From Ipomoea triloba (lineage: Eukaryota > Streptophyta > Magnoliopsida > Solanales > Convolvulaceae), in the NCBI RefSeq assembly GCF_003576645.1, contig NC_044929.1, positions 21,509,138 to 21,573,137 on the forward strand: 64,000 nt of DNA. Reading direction: 5' to 3'. Positions 35,070-46,358 of the stretch are shown here, piece after piece. Position 1 is the first letter of the stretch. Every line of letters starts with the position of its first letter. The notes beneath the pieces were generated by a model. That model was not told the DNA's origin. It worked only from the letters and a program-made list of their open reading frames with translations, and did no database searches. Both the position numbers and the translations under genes were made by a program.

Positions 35070-35722
35070 GGCTGTGTTTGGCAAAGCTTATTTAGGAGCT
35101 TATAGCTTATTTTAAGCTACTAATAAGCTATAAGCTTTGTTTGGTAATGTTCTCAAAATAAGCTAGTAGCTTAAAATAAGAGCTTATTTTGAAACGCTAC
35201 TTCAGGTAGCTTTTCAAAAATAAGCTAGTAGCTTCTGAACTTTTTTCCATATTTATCCTTATTATTTTATATAAATGACATCATTTATCCCTCCCAATTA
35301 AAATTCTTTTGGCCTTTTTTCTTCAATATGTTTCATTGTAATTTTAATTTGATATTTGTGTTTGAACATTAATTTTTGTATAAACTAATTTTATGAATTA
35401 TAAACATCTTGTTTTACTATATATATTTTCAAATATATGTTCTTACTTTATATTTTATGAAATTATATTGATTTCATTATTTTATATTTTAATATGTAAA
35501 CAAACCTATTTAAATTTAAAACTATTTAACTTTTATGAAGATGTCCTTTTTAGTCTTTTTACCTTTATCAACTTATCAAAAAGCTAATTTTACCAAACAC
35601 TTTTAAGCATAACAACTAGCTTAACAGCTCTTCAGATTTCAGCTTTGAGCTTATAGCTTTTCAGCTTTCAGCTACTTTTCAGCTTTCAGCTACCGTTTCA
35701 GCTAGGTTTGCCAAACATAGCC
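35070..35722. mobile_element. hAT-like MITE, copy 1
   Basis: A 653-bp element with inverted ends GGCTGTGTTTGGCAAA and GGCTATGTTTGGCAAA, and subterminal runs of AGCTTA/TAGCTT on both sides. The interior is AT-rich and non-coding. The target duplication is unclear. Confidence 0.7.
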
Positions 35723-36420
35723 TATATATAAAAACAAAATCCTCACTTTAAGCTTCCCGCCCAAAACAGTCCTACAATATTTAGGATGCGATTATTTCCT
35801 ATTTTCCTTTTCGTTATACAATTCTACATTACAATTCATATCGTACTACAATTCTATATTACAATTCCTATCGTACTACAATTCTACATTACAATTCCTA
35901 TCATACTACAATTCTATCGTAAAAAGATACAACCTTATATAAATCCCTAATCCTATACTACGAACTTTAAAAGAGAAACGCAGTGCAATTATTCATGACC
36001 TCCCCACTATCAAATCTGCAAATTCTGTTGATGCACCTGTTTTTTTTCAATTCTACAAATCGAAAACAATTTTCTTCTTTCGGTCTGTTTTTGTCTCTGC
36101 TTTCGACCTATCCCCCAAGACGAAGAAAAGTTGTATAAGGCTTCGACGCAGTGCAATTATTCAGAACCTCCCCACTATCAAATCTGCAAATTCTGTTGCT
36201 GCGCATGTTTTCTTTCAATTATACAAATCAAAAACAATTTTCTTCTTTCACTAATGGAGTCTGTTTTTGTCTCTGCTTTCGACCTATCCCCCAAGACGAA
36301 GAAAAAAGTTGTATAAGGCTTCGATTGATTCGTTGTTATTTGTCCCGGGAATATCAACGTTCCGCAGTCAACCAACAGACACTAGAGTGCCTACTCCATG
36401 ACTCCTAGGTAATGTTTCCA
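35723..36420 (+). mobile_element. Helitron 5'-type segment with internal repeats
   Basis: Starts 'tatatataaaaacaaaatcc' and has 'cttcccgcccaaaac', matching the Helitron 5' ends. Next is a roughly 30-bp repeat (35815-35930, 'tactacaattct'). Then comes a roughly 165-bp segment repeated twice (from about 35980 and 36148) around 'cgcagtgcaattattca'. A tiny frame at 36254-36316 (MESVFVSAFDLSPKTKKKVV) has no known match. The second copy is at +1,883. Confidence 0.5.
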
Positions 36421-36952
36421 AACAGCTTGATTTTGTAATACTATTCCTACAAAAGAAAAAACAGCATAGAGTAATGATAACTATACTTATTAACAATTTT
36501 AGTATTTGGTATTACAAATTAATATATAATTTACATAATAATTAAATATAGAAAGCTCGATTATATTATAAATTCAATAATTTTGTAAAAGAATGTAGTG
36601 TTATTACTTTATTTGATGGTATAGTTAGTGCAATGAAAAGAACATGTGATATACTAAGCATATGTTGGTATGGGATCATTCCAAAACATCTATACTATAT
36701 ATAAAAGTAATATCATCCTATTTCATTTTTTCGCTCAAATTTTTGTAGTCAATTAATTAAATATTTTATTGGTGAAATAATTAATAAAGCNATTAAATCA
36801 AGAATAAGATATCATTGGAATTGAAAATTATAGAACAATATCTATTAATTACATTAAGTATAATGCACATATATGTATTCATCTATAATAAAATACAAAT
36901 TTATTGTATTTTAATTTCTAACCATTTATAACCAAAATTCAAATAAGACTAT

Positions 36953-37605
36953 GGCTGTGTTTGGCAAAGCTTATTTAGGAGCTTATAGCTTATTTTAAGC
37001 TACTAATAAGCTATAAGCTTTGTTTGGTAATGTTCTCAAAATAAGCTAGTAGCTTAAAATAAGAGCTTATTTTGAAACGCTACTTCAGGTAGCTTTTCAA
37101 AAATAAGCTAGTAGCTTCTGAACTTTTTTCCATATTTATCCTTATTATTTTATATAAATGACATCATTTATCCCTCCCAATTAAAATTCTTTTGGCCTTT
37201 TTTCTTCAATATGTTTCATTGTAATTTTAATTTGATATTTGTGTTTGAACATTAATTTTTGTATAAACTAATTTTATGAATTATAAACATCTTGTTTTAC
37301 TATATATATTTTCAAATATATGTTCTTACTTTATATTTTATGAAATTATATTGATTTCATTATTTTATATTTTAATATGTAAACAAACCTATTTAAATTT
37401 AAAACTATTTAACTTTTATGAAGATGTCCTTTTTAGTCTTTTTACCTTTATCAACTTATCAAAAAGCTAATTTTACCAAACACTTTTAAGCATAACAACT
37501 AGCTTAACAGCTCTTCAGATTTCAGCTTTGAGCTTATAGCTTTTCAGCTTTCAGCTACTTTTCAGCTTTCAGCTACCGTTTCAGCTAGGTTTGCCAAACA
37601 TAGCC
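36953..37605. mobile_element. hAT-like MITE, copy 2 (within the duplication)
   Basis: Identical to 35070-35722 as far as read. It exists only because of the 1,883-bp duplication. Confidence 0.7.
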
Positions 37606-38571
37606 TATATATAAAAACAAAATCCTCACTTTAAGCTTCCCGCCCAAAACAGTCCTACAATATTTAGGATGCGATTATTTCCTATTTTCCTTTTCGTTAT
37701 ACAATTCTACATTACAATTCATATCGTACTACAATTCTATATTACAATTCCTATCGTACTACAATTCTACATTACAATTCCTATCATACTACAATTCTAT
37801 CGTAAAAAGATACAACCTTATATAAATCCCTAATCCTATACTACGAACTTTAAAAGAGAAACGCAGTGCAATTATTCATGACCTCCCCACTATCAAATCT
37901 GCAAATTCTGTTGATGCACCTGTTTTTTTTCAATTCTACAAATCGAAAACAATTTTCTTCTTTCGGTCTGTTTTTGTCTCTGCTTTCGACCTATCCCCCA
38001 AGACGAAGAAAAGTTGTATAAGGCTTCGACGCAGTGCAATTATTCAGAACCTCCCCACTATCAAATCTGCAAATTCTGTTGCTGCGCATGTTTTCTTTCA
38101 ATTATACAAATCAAAAACAATTTTCTTCTTTCACTAATGGAGTCTGTTTTTGTCTCTGCTTTCGACCTATCCCCCAAGACGAAGAAAAAAGTTGTATAAG
38201 GCTTCGATTGATTCGTTGTTATTTGTCCCGGGAATATCAACGTTCCGCAGTCAACCAACAGACACTAGAGTGCCTACTCCATGACTCCTAGGTAATGTTT
38301 CCAAACAGCTTGATTTTGTAATACTATTCCTACAAAAGAAAAAACAGCATAGAGTAATGATAACTATACTTATTAACAATTTTAGTATTTGGTATTACAA
38401 ATTAATATATAATTTACATAATAATTAAATATAGAAAGCTCGATTATATTATAAATTCAATAATTTTGTAAAAGAATGTAGTGTTATTACTTTATTTGAT
38501 GGTATAGTTAGTGCAATGAAAAGAACATGTGATATACTAAGCATATGTTGGTATGGGATCATTCCAAAACA

Positions 38572-39658
38572 TCTATACTATATATAAAAGTAATATCATC
38601 CTATTTCATTTTTTCGCTCAAATTTTTGTAGTCAATTAATTAAATATTTTATTGGTGAAATAATTAATAAAGCTTATTTGGTAAGAAAATGTAAAATGAA
38701 AATGAACTAATATCTATTAATTGGTAATATTACTTCTATATTCACGTATCAATACTATTAATAAAAGTAAAATCCTCCCCTTCAACTTTCGCACACAAAA
38801 TAATATTATTAATTAATTGGTAAAAAAATTAATAATGTTTAATTGGTAACAAAACTTTATTTACCAAATTCTCATAATAATTAAACCATTATAATTGTGA
38901 GAATAATAAAAACAAAATCTGCGTAATATTTTATAAGAAAAAAATAATTTATTAATTATTATTTACACCAATAATAATAATTCAACTAATTATCTATACT
39001 TCTATATATATACTACTATTAATAAAAATAAAATCATTCTTTGTGAAATCTCCACCCAAACAATAGTAATAGTAAAGATAAAATGGAAAAGAAAATTGAT
39101 TTTACTAATTGATTGAAAATATAAAAAGATCCTAGATAAAGGAAACATAAATTAGGAAAATTGGAAAAAGGGAAAAGGATATTACTAATTGACTAAAAAT
39201 TATTTAAAAACATTAAAAATTAATTACACTTTTCTTTTGAAAACTTTAAATTATTTAAATTTAAAAAAATTAACTAAACATGGGTTGTTAGATTTTTAAG
39301 ATAATTGTTGACAAACAAGTCATATATTATTCAATTAATTGAATAATACTTTTGCACTAATCTTATAATCAAATAAATGTATACGTTTAATATTAGAATT
39401 TTTTATAATTTCAATCTTTATTTTTATTATCTAAATATATAATAAAAAATTTATCCGTGCATCGCATTGGGTGATTGGACAATTATTTGCTCTAATTCAA
39501 GTAAAGAAAACATCAAAAAATATAATCGATCCAACCAATTTCATCAATTGCGCTATAAAATATTCGATGTTACAATTTATATAATTGTATGTCGATCCAA
39601 ATATTCTTAAAATATTATAACAAATCCATTCCGTGCAACGCACGAGCAAAAATACTAG
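38572..39658 (+). mobile_element. Helitron-like element (plus)
   Basis: The 5' end A|TCTATACTATATATAAAAG is at 38571-38572. The 3' end has a hairpin CGTGC/GCACG (39632-39636, 39640-39644), then CTAG at 39655-39658 and T. About 100 bases at the 3' end are the inverted match of 27386-27490, including 'cgatatacaattatataaat'-type sequence. Two further 5'-like motifs near 38752 and 39008 suggest nested or repeated 5' ends. Non-coding. Confidence 0.65.
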
Positions 39659-39659
39659 T

Positions 39660-40312
39660 TTCATATTAATAAGGTAATATAGGTCCTATAATACTCCGTA
39701 CTATATATATACATTTATATGTTTGGTTGTCCTCATATATTATTTTCTCAAAATATTAAATATTTGTCACATCATATTTTGAGCAATATTCCTCCTTTCA
39801 CTTAGCTAATATGTTATTCCCAATCATATTTCTTATTTTGCCCTTTAAACATATATTGATATACCCGTATATGTTTATTTCCCTCTCGTATATACAACAC
39901 CAACTTGCTGGATTTCAGTTTTAAAAATATTATTTATTTTTTTATTTTTTATTTTTGAAAGCATTTATATTTTTATTTACTTACTTACTTTGCTCCCAAA
40001 GTTCACCCTGACTTCCTTACTTCTTATTGTTTATAGATGTATGTGTTATAAAATAATGTAGTCATAATATTTTTTTTTTCAATATTTGGATCATTGTATT
40101 AGGAATTTTTATACTCTCACATGTAACTTAATTAGTTTTTGGGTGACAGATTACACCCAAGAAGGTATGATCAGATTTTAACAGTATGAGTTTCACCATC
40201 ATGTAGAGTGACTTCTTATTTGCACTAGATATTAATTATATCACTTAATATATCGATAAATTACCGTGATTTAACTATTCCATCATTTATGTAGAATATA
40301 AAAATGTGAGAT
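39660..40312. other. AT-rich intergenic DNA
   Basis: No gene or repeat was recognised upstream of SINE-A copy 1. Confidence 0.4.
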
Positions 40313-40543
40313 TCTAGTCCGCATGGACAATTCAACTAGTCTCAAGGGTGAAATTTGGGATAAGAGATCGATTGAGTCTCACCAGACACCAGCGGCAGTG
40401 TAGGAACAACCTCAACCTCTCAAAGTGAGGGGACCGTGAACAAAAGATCTAGTGAGAGGACCTAGCCTCTGTAGTCAGCTGAGTTACCATGATTTACACC
40501 CTCTCTGTGCTTTGTTGGGTCGGGGCGTGGGGTCCTTGACATT
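40313..40543 (+). mobile_element. SINE-A copy 1
   Basis: A tRNA-derived short element: A-box-like 'caattcaactagtctcaa', B-box-like 'cgattgagtctcacc', then 'cctctcaaagtgaggggacc' and a GC-rich tail 'gttgggtcggggcgtgg'. The same modules in the same order occur at 56733, 60960 (inverted) and 61796 (inverted). Confidence 0.65.
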
Positions 40544-40705
40544 TATTTTGCATCCAAGGAATATCATTTTAATTTGTAATATAATTACGGAGTAATAAAT
40601 AAAAAACATTTAATTTCGGCGATACAATATCGCGGGCCCCAGTGTCCCACACACTCGTCACCAATAATTGATCATTCTCCTAATCCTATCTGTATTCTCG
40701 CTGGC

Positions 40706-40708
<3 letters not shown>

Positions 40709-40736
<28 letters not shown>
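40709..40736. repeat. (CT)n tract upstream of the DUF538 gene
   Basis: A 28-base CT run inside a pyrimidine-rich stretch that reaches the DUF538 ATG region. It is probably in the core promoter or 5' UTR, where such Y-patches are common in plants. Confidence 0.8.
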
Positions 40737-40739
<3 letters not shown>

Positions 40740-40895
40740 TCTGCGTCTTCTTCTTCATCTTCTATTCATCTCTACTCTGTTTTAGCCCATTTTCCTCTCT
40801 CTTCATCTCTTCTTAAACCCTAGCCTAGATTTTCTCTCTCTAAACCAGCACCCCAAAAAAACTCCTATGCTTTGACCCGACCCGATACAAAAACC

Positions 40896-41981
40896 ATGCT
40901 GCCCACGTCAATTCACCTTCCCGCGGGGCTGGCGCTGTGCCTCTCCGTTCTCCTGTGCTGTCTCTCTTGTTTAGCGGTATGCGAGTCGTCTATATACGAG
41001 GTGCTGAAGGCCCACGGGCTGCCCATGGGGCTATTGCCCAAGGGCGTGAAGAATTTCACGGTCGACAACTCCGGCAAATTCGTTGTGCATTTGGATCAGG
41101 CGTGTAATGCCAAGTTCGAGAACGAAATTCACTACGATATGGATGTTTACGGGAATCTCAGTTACGGATTGATCGGCGGGCTTTCCGGGATTTCGGCGCA
41201 GGATTTGTTCCTGTGGTTCCCGGTTAAGGAAATCCGGGTCGATGTGCCCAGTTCCGGGTTGATTTACTTCGATGTGGGCGTGGTGTCCAAGCAGTTCTCT
41301 TTGTCATCCTTCGAGACTCCTAGGGATTGTATTGCTGTTCAGCTTACTGATCTCGGGGATGGGCAGCACATAGCGGAATCTGCTTCAAAGGTCTTTTCTT
41401 TTTCTTGATCCCTCATTATTTGATTTTGTTCTGTTGAGCATATAATATACTACTTAATATATAAACATAAATGTGCAATCCAACTATCCATTGAGATGCT
41501 CCAATTTGGTATCAGAGCCAATCTCATGCCAAAGGTCACGTTCGACTTTTAGTTGAAATGGAGCACATGCTTCAATTTGTTGCATTGCAGTGGTGCCCAT
41601 CAATTGAAATGAAAAAAAAAAAATTCCCCAATTTCTTCTTCATATAAAAAATCCCATCTTCAATTGTTCATGTATATTGAATAACTGGGCTGCAACATTC
41701 AAATTGTTTAGCTGTTTTTTGTTCTACTTATGCAAATGTATGTTTTTGTTGTATAAGTTGTGATTAGTTGTATCTATTATTGCTGGTGCAGAATATAAAG
41801 AACCAGTCTTTTTGTTTAATTTGTGTTTATAAGGACCTGTATGAGTCATGATGTTGGTTGATGGGCATGTGCTTCTTTACTGATATGATTTTGGTTGTTT
41901 GGTTATGAGCAGAATACATTTGGGGTTGGGGAGCTCCAATACAAGGTTGAAAACAAAGATAGTGGCAGGGCGGTTTTGTAG
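40896..41981 (+). CDS. DUF538 family secreted protein, 2 exons
   Basis: A plant-specific DUF538 protein of unclear biochemical role. Exon 1 is 40896-41390 and exon 2 is 41913-41981. The borders are TCAAAG|GTCTTT and GAGCAG|AAT, giving 187 aa. The first ATG is followed by a hydrophobic signal segment (LALCLSVLLCCLSCLAVC). The DUF538 domain follows: YEVLKAHGLPMGLLPKGV near the mature start, then VHLDQACNAKFE, YGLIGGLSGISAQDLFLWF and FDVGVVSKQFSLSSFETP. Exon 2 adds NTFGVGELQYKVENKDSGR before TAG. Without splicing, the frame would stop a few codons after the donor with no family similarity. The GC-richer coding exon stands out against the AT-rich flanks. Confidence 0.9.
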
Positions 41982-44776
41982 AATTCAGAGATGGGGATAG
42001 TTCAAATTGCACAATAGCTCAGTTCTGAGTCCATGGTTCTTCTGTTATTCCTTGTTTCTACTTGTCTGGCAGAAGTTCTGGTTTAGCAGGTCCATACGCT
42101 GCATTTGGGTGTGCTTGCTTGTGATTTTTGTGTATAGTGCATAGTCTGCAAAGTAGTCATATGCCGGCTCGAGTCTTCAAGATTTGTTGTCACCAATGAA
42201 TGAAACAGAAAGGGGGTGAATGTGAATGGAAGGGGAAATGCCACAGTCATGTAGTGTGTTGTAGTGCATGGAGAGGCAGGGGAGATAATGAAAACAAGGA
42301 CATCTGAGTAAAGTGATCAGTTGGTAAATTTGCAGAACAAAAAAAAGGTTTGTTTCTTTGTTTTATTTGTTAAATATGGACATAATGTGGTTGTTAATGG
42401 ATTACCCTTTTGTAGTTGAGGAAGAAGATATAGTTATTGAAATAAAGAAAAACATAAATTTGGTTTATATTCTTGTATATTTGTCCCTATTCCTTACCTG
42501 CAATCTTGATTTGAAACTTGAATAGGCTGAATGCTATGGTCCATTGACTTGTTTTGTTTAGGTTGGTGAGAGTAGGAAATGAGTAGACCGAGTGGGTAAA
42601 CAAATACTCCCCGTGGGAGTGGCCTATTAGCCTTTTTGGTTTGAGCCTATAAGCTATGGGCAACTTAGGCTGGTTTACCTCCTTGTGGTCCTTTGCCGGC
42701 TAAGGTCACAAGGCGGGAGGGTTTACCCAGTCACTTGGGTAGTGGCTGCGGGTTTCCCTCCGTAACCCAAAATACTGCCACCATGTTTCATATGCCATTT
42801 TCTTCAACTGATTCTTCATATCCTGCAGATTCACTTCACCTTTCAACTATTACATACATTGTTTTTTGATCCCTTGATTCTTGTGGTGCATAGTTGTGGC
42901 CTCAAGTTTGAATTCTCACACTTCCTATGTATTTTAATAAAGCAAAAACTCCATAACAAAGGCTGCTGAGCTTGGTAGGCCAGTTGGATTAGTGCAATTT
43001 CTGGCTGGCACAGCACATGAGATTGTGGGTGTCTTTCACTCTATCATTCATGTAAAAGTCAGACTTCTCATCTAAATTCTTGACTAGCATTTTCTCATGT
43101 TTGGTCTGCATATGCATTCCTATCAAATGAAGTGTGTTGCAACTGGCAACACCTTGTTTGGGATACATATCCACCATTGTAGTGGAGGTTTGCACTTTAT
43201 ATTGACATCACAGAATAGGGTAATATTATATGTACTCTCACTTTTCACTCCATTATCAGCGTGACTGTGATATGCTTTGATTGATTAAATACAAAACTGG
43301 AATACAAATCTAAACATCTGTTACGGGTTTTTATTCCTTTCTTTTACCCTTATGAGTGCAACTTCTACCACATGTCCTAATTTGATTGGAGAAAGAAAAG
43401 AAAAGGAATGAAAACTATAGGTCATATTTCCTTTTGAACCAATCCGGAAAAAAGTAAGAGTGCATGTAGTATTATTTGGATGAATATGCTGTTGGTTTTG
43501 ATCAATATTATACAGATTGAGTGTATGCATCAGCTGATGGTGCTTGTTTGATGATGTTTGACATGACATGACAGACAAATTTATCTGTATATGGGGAAAG
43601 CACATATACCATGACACACAAATTTATCTGTATATGGGGAAAGCACATGGGGAAGCAATTTGTAGTTAGATGACAAATGATGGTCAGGTGGACTGGGAAT
43701 TTGAATTAAATGCCAAATTGTCATTGGGGAAGCTAAAGCTAACCCCCCCTCTCTTGTCTTTTTGATGGATTTCTTTCTCACCCAAATTGTCTACATGTGC
43801 AACCCTTCATTGACAATTGACATGTCTGCCCTTTTCATTTTCTTTTTCTTTGGACTCAAGAAAATTGGATAATGCTATTGTTGAAGATAAATGCTATAAA
43901 TAGGATTTTTATGGTTTCCAAGTCTTTTGTATCAGATATAAATATAATTGTATCTGTTGTGGAAAATATTTTTCAAAATTTATGTATCCAATAAAAAAAA
44001 GTGAATAATGAGGATAATTGTAGGAGTTTCTACAATGGTGTTATGTTTTTGGTTTCTGTATGATACTGTTAGCAATTGTCCTTATAAGTTTCAGTACAAT
44101 TAATCAATTATACCTGATTGTGCTTGATACAAAAGATACTTGTGCAGTATTTGAATCATAACAATATAAAATATTAAGGGAAGTTTTATAATAGTGTTGA
44201 CTTATGCTTTGTAAAGTTGTAATTTTTTTTTTTAATATGTATCTCTAGCAAAGTATAAGGTAGTGATTAGGTTATAGGAAAGTTAAATTTGTCTAATAAT
44301 CCAAATGGTGGGCCAACAAAGACATGATAATAGGAACTTAATCTTGTAAAACATACTCAACTTGACCAACATACGCTGGATTAATTTATCTAAGTTAATT
44401 AACTGCCTCCTTCTATTAATAAAAATGCGCCATGTTAGCCTCACTTGTCACGAACCAATCATTGCATTGGATTGGGTTGCAAGTATAAATAGACTTCCCT
44501 ACCCACTTAAGGATCCATTTTCTACTTCTCATTCACTCAAATCCGCTTGTATTCTTACAATAGTTACTCAGATAGTTCTAGTTCACACCAGACAAACCGA
44601 ATCACTTGTTCTTAACTTATTAATATATTCTCATATTTCAAACACTGGACTCGTTGTGTAATTTTAGACTTCTATTACGTAGTCTAACTTACATTATTAT
44701 ATACAGTTTTACAAAGCACATGATATGATAACTTATAACATTGTTTGGTTCTAATTTTGAAATTTTGCATTACTTG

Positions 44777-44826
<50 letters not shown>

Positions 44827-45332
44827 ACATCTATTACAAGTTTAAGGTTTTAGTTATGTTACCTACAACATTATAACCTCCATTTGATTCGCGAAAAACA
44901 AGTTTAAAAATTATCTATAAGTTCTCATTCCTTTAATGGACAACCTTTTAATTTATATTATATATAATAAATAATAAACATGATGCAGTTCAAGAAGTAT
45001 AGATATTTTAAAAGTATACAAGTATAAAAACAAGCTTACAACCTTTCCTTTAAAGCAATCATATTTGTGAATTTTTGAGGATTTTTGCAGAATTTTTTTT
45101 ATGGGCTGGTTTTTAAACAAATAGGAAACATGATTTTTTGGATTTTTTTTAGGTCCATTTATTGGGGAGAGGAGGGAAAAGCATTGCGCAAATTGCACCC
45201 GTGCATTGCACGCACAAACTAGCGCATAAATTAATATGGAGTATTTTTTTAACTTTTGCTGTCAGATTTTTTTTTTCTTTCTTTTATATCTTCTTTCTCC
45301 CCTTTCTTTCTTACATGACAAATTATTCTGTA
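41982..45332. other. Intergenic DNA, 3.3 kb
   Basis: It starts with the DUF538 3' UTR. A 43-bp direct repeat ('acaaatttatctgtatatgg') sits at 43575 and 43618. GC-richer sequence at 42575-42785 ('ctccccgtgggagtggcc') may be a degenerate SINE. A TATA-like 'tataaataga' near 44485 begins an LTR-like stretch to about 44665. No supported gene. Confidence 0.4.
44778..44823. repeat. (AT)n microsatellite
   Basis: About 45 bases of uninterrupted AT dinucleotide. Confidence 0.95.
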
Positions 45333-45519
45333 GATCCGAGTCCACCTTGCAAGGTGGACTTGAGTCTAAAAATACACAATTTAAATATTGAATGTTCACA
45401 ATTTTATATACTAATTATTCACAATTTAAATTGTGCACATTCGGTATGTAAGTTGTGAGCATTCATTATATAAATTGTATATTTTGACCCCAATCCATCT
45501 TGTAAAGTGGACCCGGGTC
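45333..45519. mobile_element. Foldback MITE, about 187 bp
   Basis: The arms 'gatccgagtccaccttgcaa' and, inverted, 'gacccgggtccactttacaa' continue into matching 'aatacacaattta'-type sequence. Internal short inverted repeats occur around 'cacaatttaaattgtg'. The target duplication was not resolved. Confidence 0.6.
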
Positions 45520-46358
45520 CATGACATAGCTGCCAATCCTACATGAAACCAAACAAATGAAGTTGCTCTTATTAAATTCTCTATTTCCTTTTAGATTCTT
45601 TTTTAATGTTAACTTGCAAGTAGAGTTATGAAGCCTACTTCTTCGTGGGCCTAATAGTTTTTGGTCAGTATGGTCCACACAGTGCTATTGTAATTGTAAT
45701 TATAAACGACAAATACATTTTTATTTTTAATATATTAAAAATATATTACTAAATACAAATTATATAAAATAATATACTTTTAATATTTAAATAATATTTT
45801 TTAAATATAATATATATTTTTATTTCATAAATATATTATTTGTATACTAAATGTATATTATTTCATAATATTATTCATACAGCTGATTGTTTTTGGTCCT
45901 AACCCCTTGAGGCAAGTTAGAATTGATTTGTGGGTTTTTGCCACATTGACATAATGAGTGTGAATAAAAGAAAAAATAAAAATAAAAAGTCAAGGTGTAG
46001 GTGTAAATGTGTAATGAAGAAATGTGTAGAATATTGTAGGAGAGTGGAACACTTGGCAACCTCATGCATCGTTAGTTGCATGCAAAAAGATTGTTTGTCA
46101 TCTTCTAGGACGGAGTAATCTATAAGGAAACAATCAATGTATAAAAAAATTTCGTTCACAAGATGGAATTTTAGATAAATTTGAGGGTATCCCTGCAAAT
46201 ACTTCCCCCTAATTTGTTGCTTTTGTCTCCGGTCATCTCCTCACTCTGTTTCTTCTTTCCTTTCTTTCTTTCCTCACCGGCCGGAAAATCTCATCTTTTT
46301 TCCGGCGAGGGCAGAACTCATAGTCTGTACACCTCAATATCCATATTTATCCCCGGAA
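45520..46358. other. Upstream region of the BASS1-type gene
   Basis: AT-rich DNA becoming pyrimidine-rich near 46230-46300, probably the promoter and leader of the carrier gene. Confidence 0.4.

Larger units (their letters stand above)
34909..38673. repeat. 1,883-bp direct duplication around an unresolved base
   Basis: 34909-36790 and 36792-38673 are the same sequence, offset by exactly 1,883 and separated by the 'n' at 36791. About four differences fall in the first 70 bases. Beyond that no difference was noticed by eye. The first copy ends exactly at the n. It may be a recent tandem duplication or two overlapping contigs left unmerged. Confidence 0.9.

Noticed and set aside
44362..44661. 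A 99-codon open frame with a TATA-like motif inside
   Set aside because: No family similarity was seen. The composition and TATA-like site fit an LTR-like or promoter-like stretch better than a gene.
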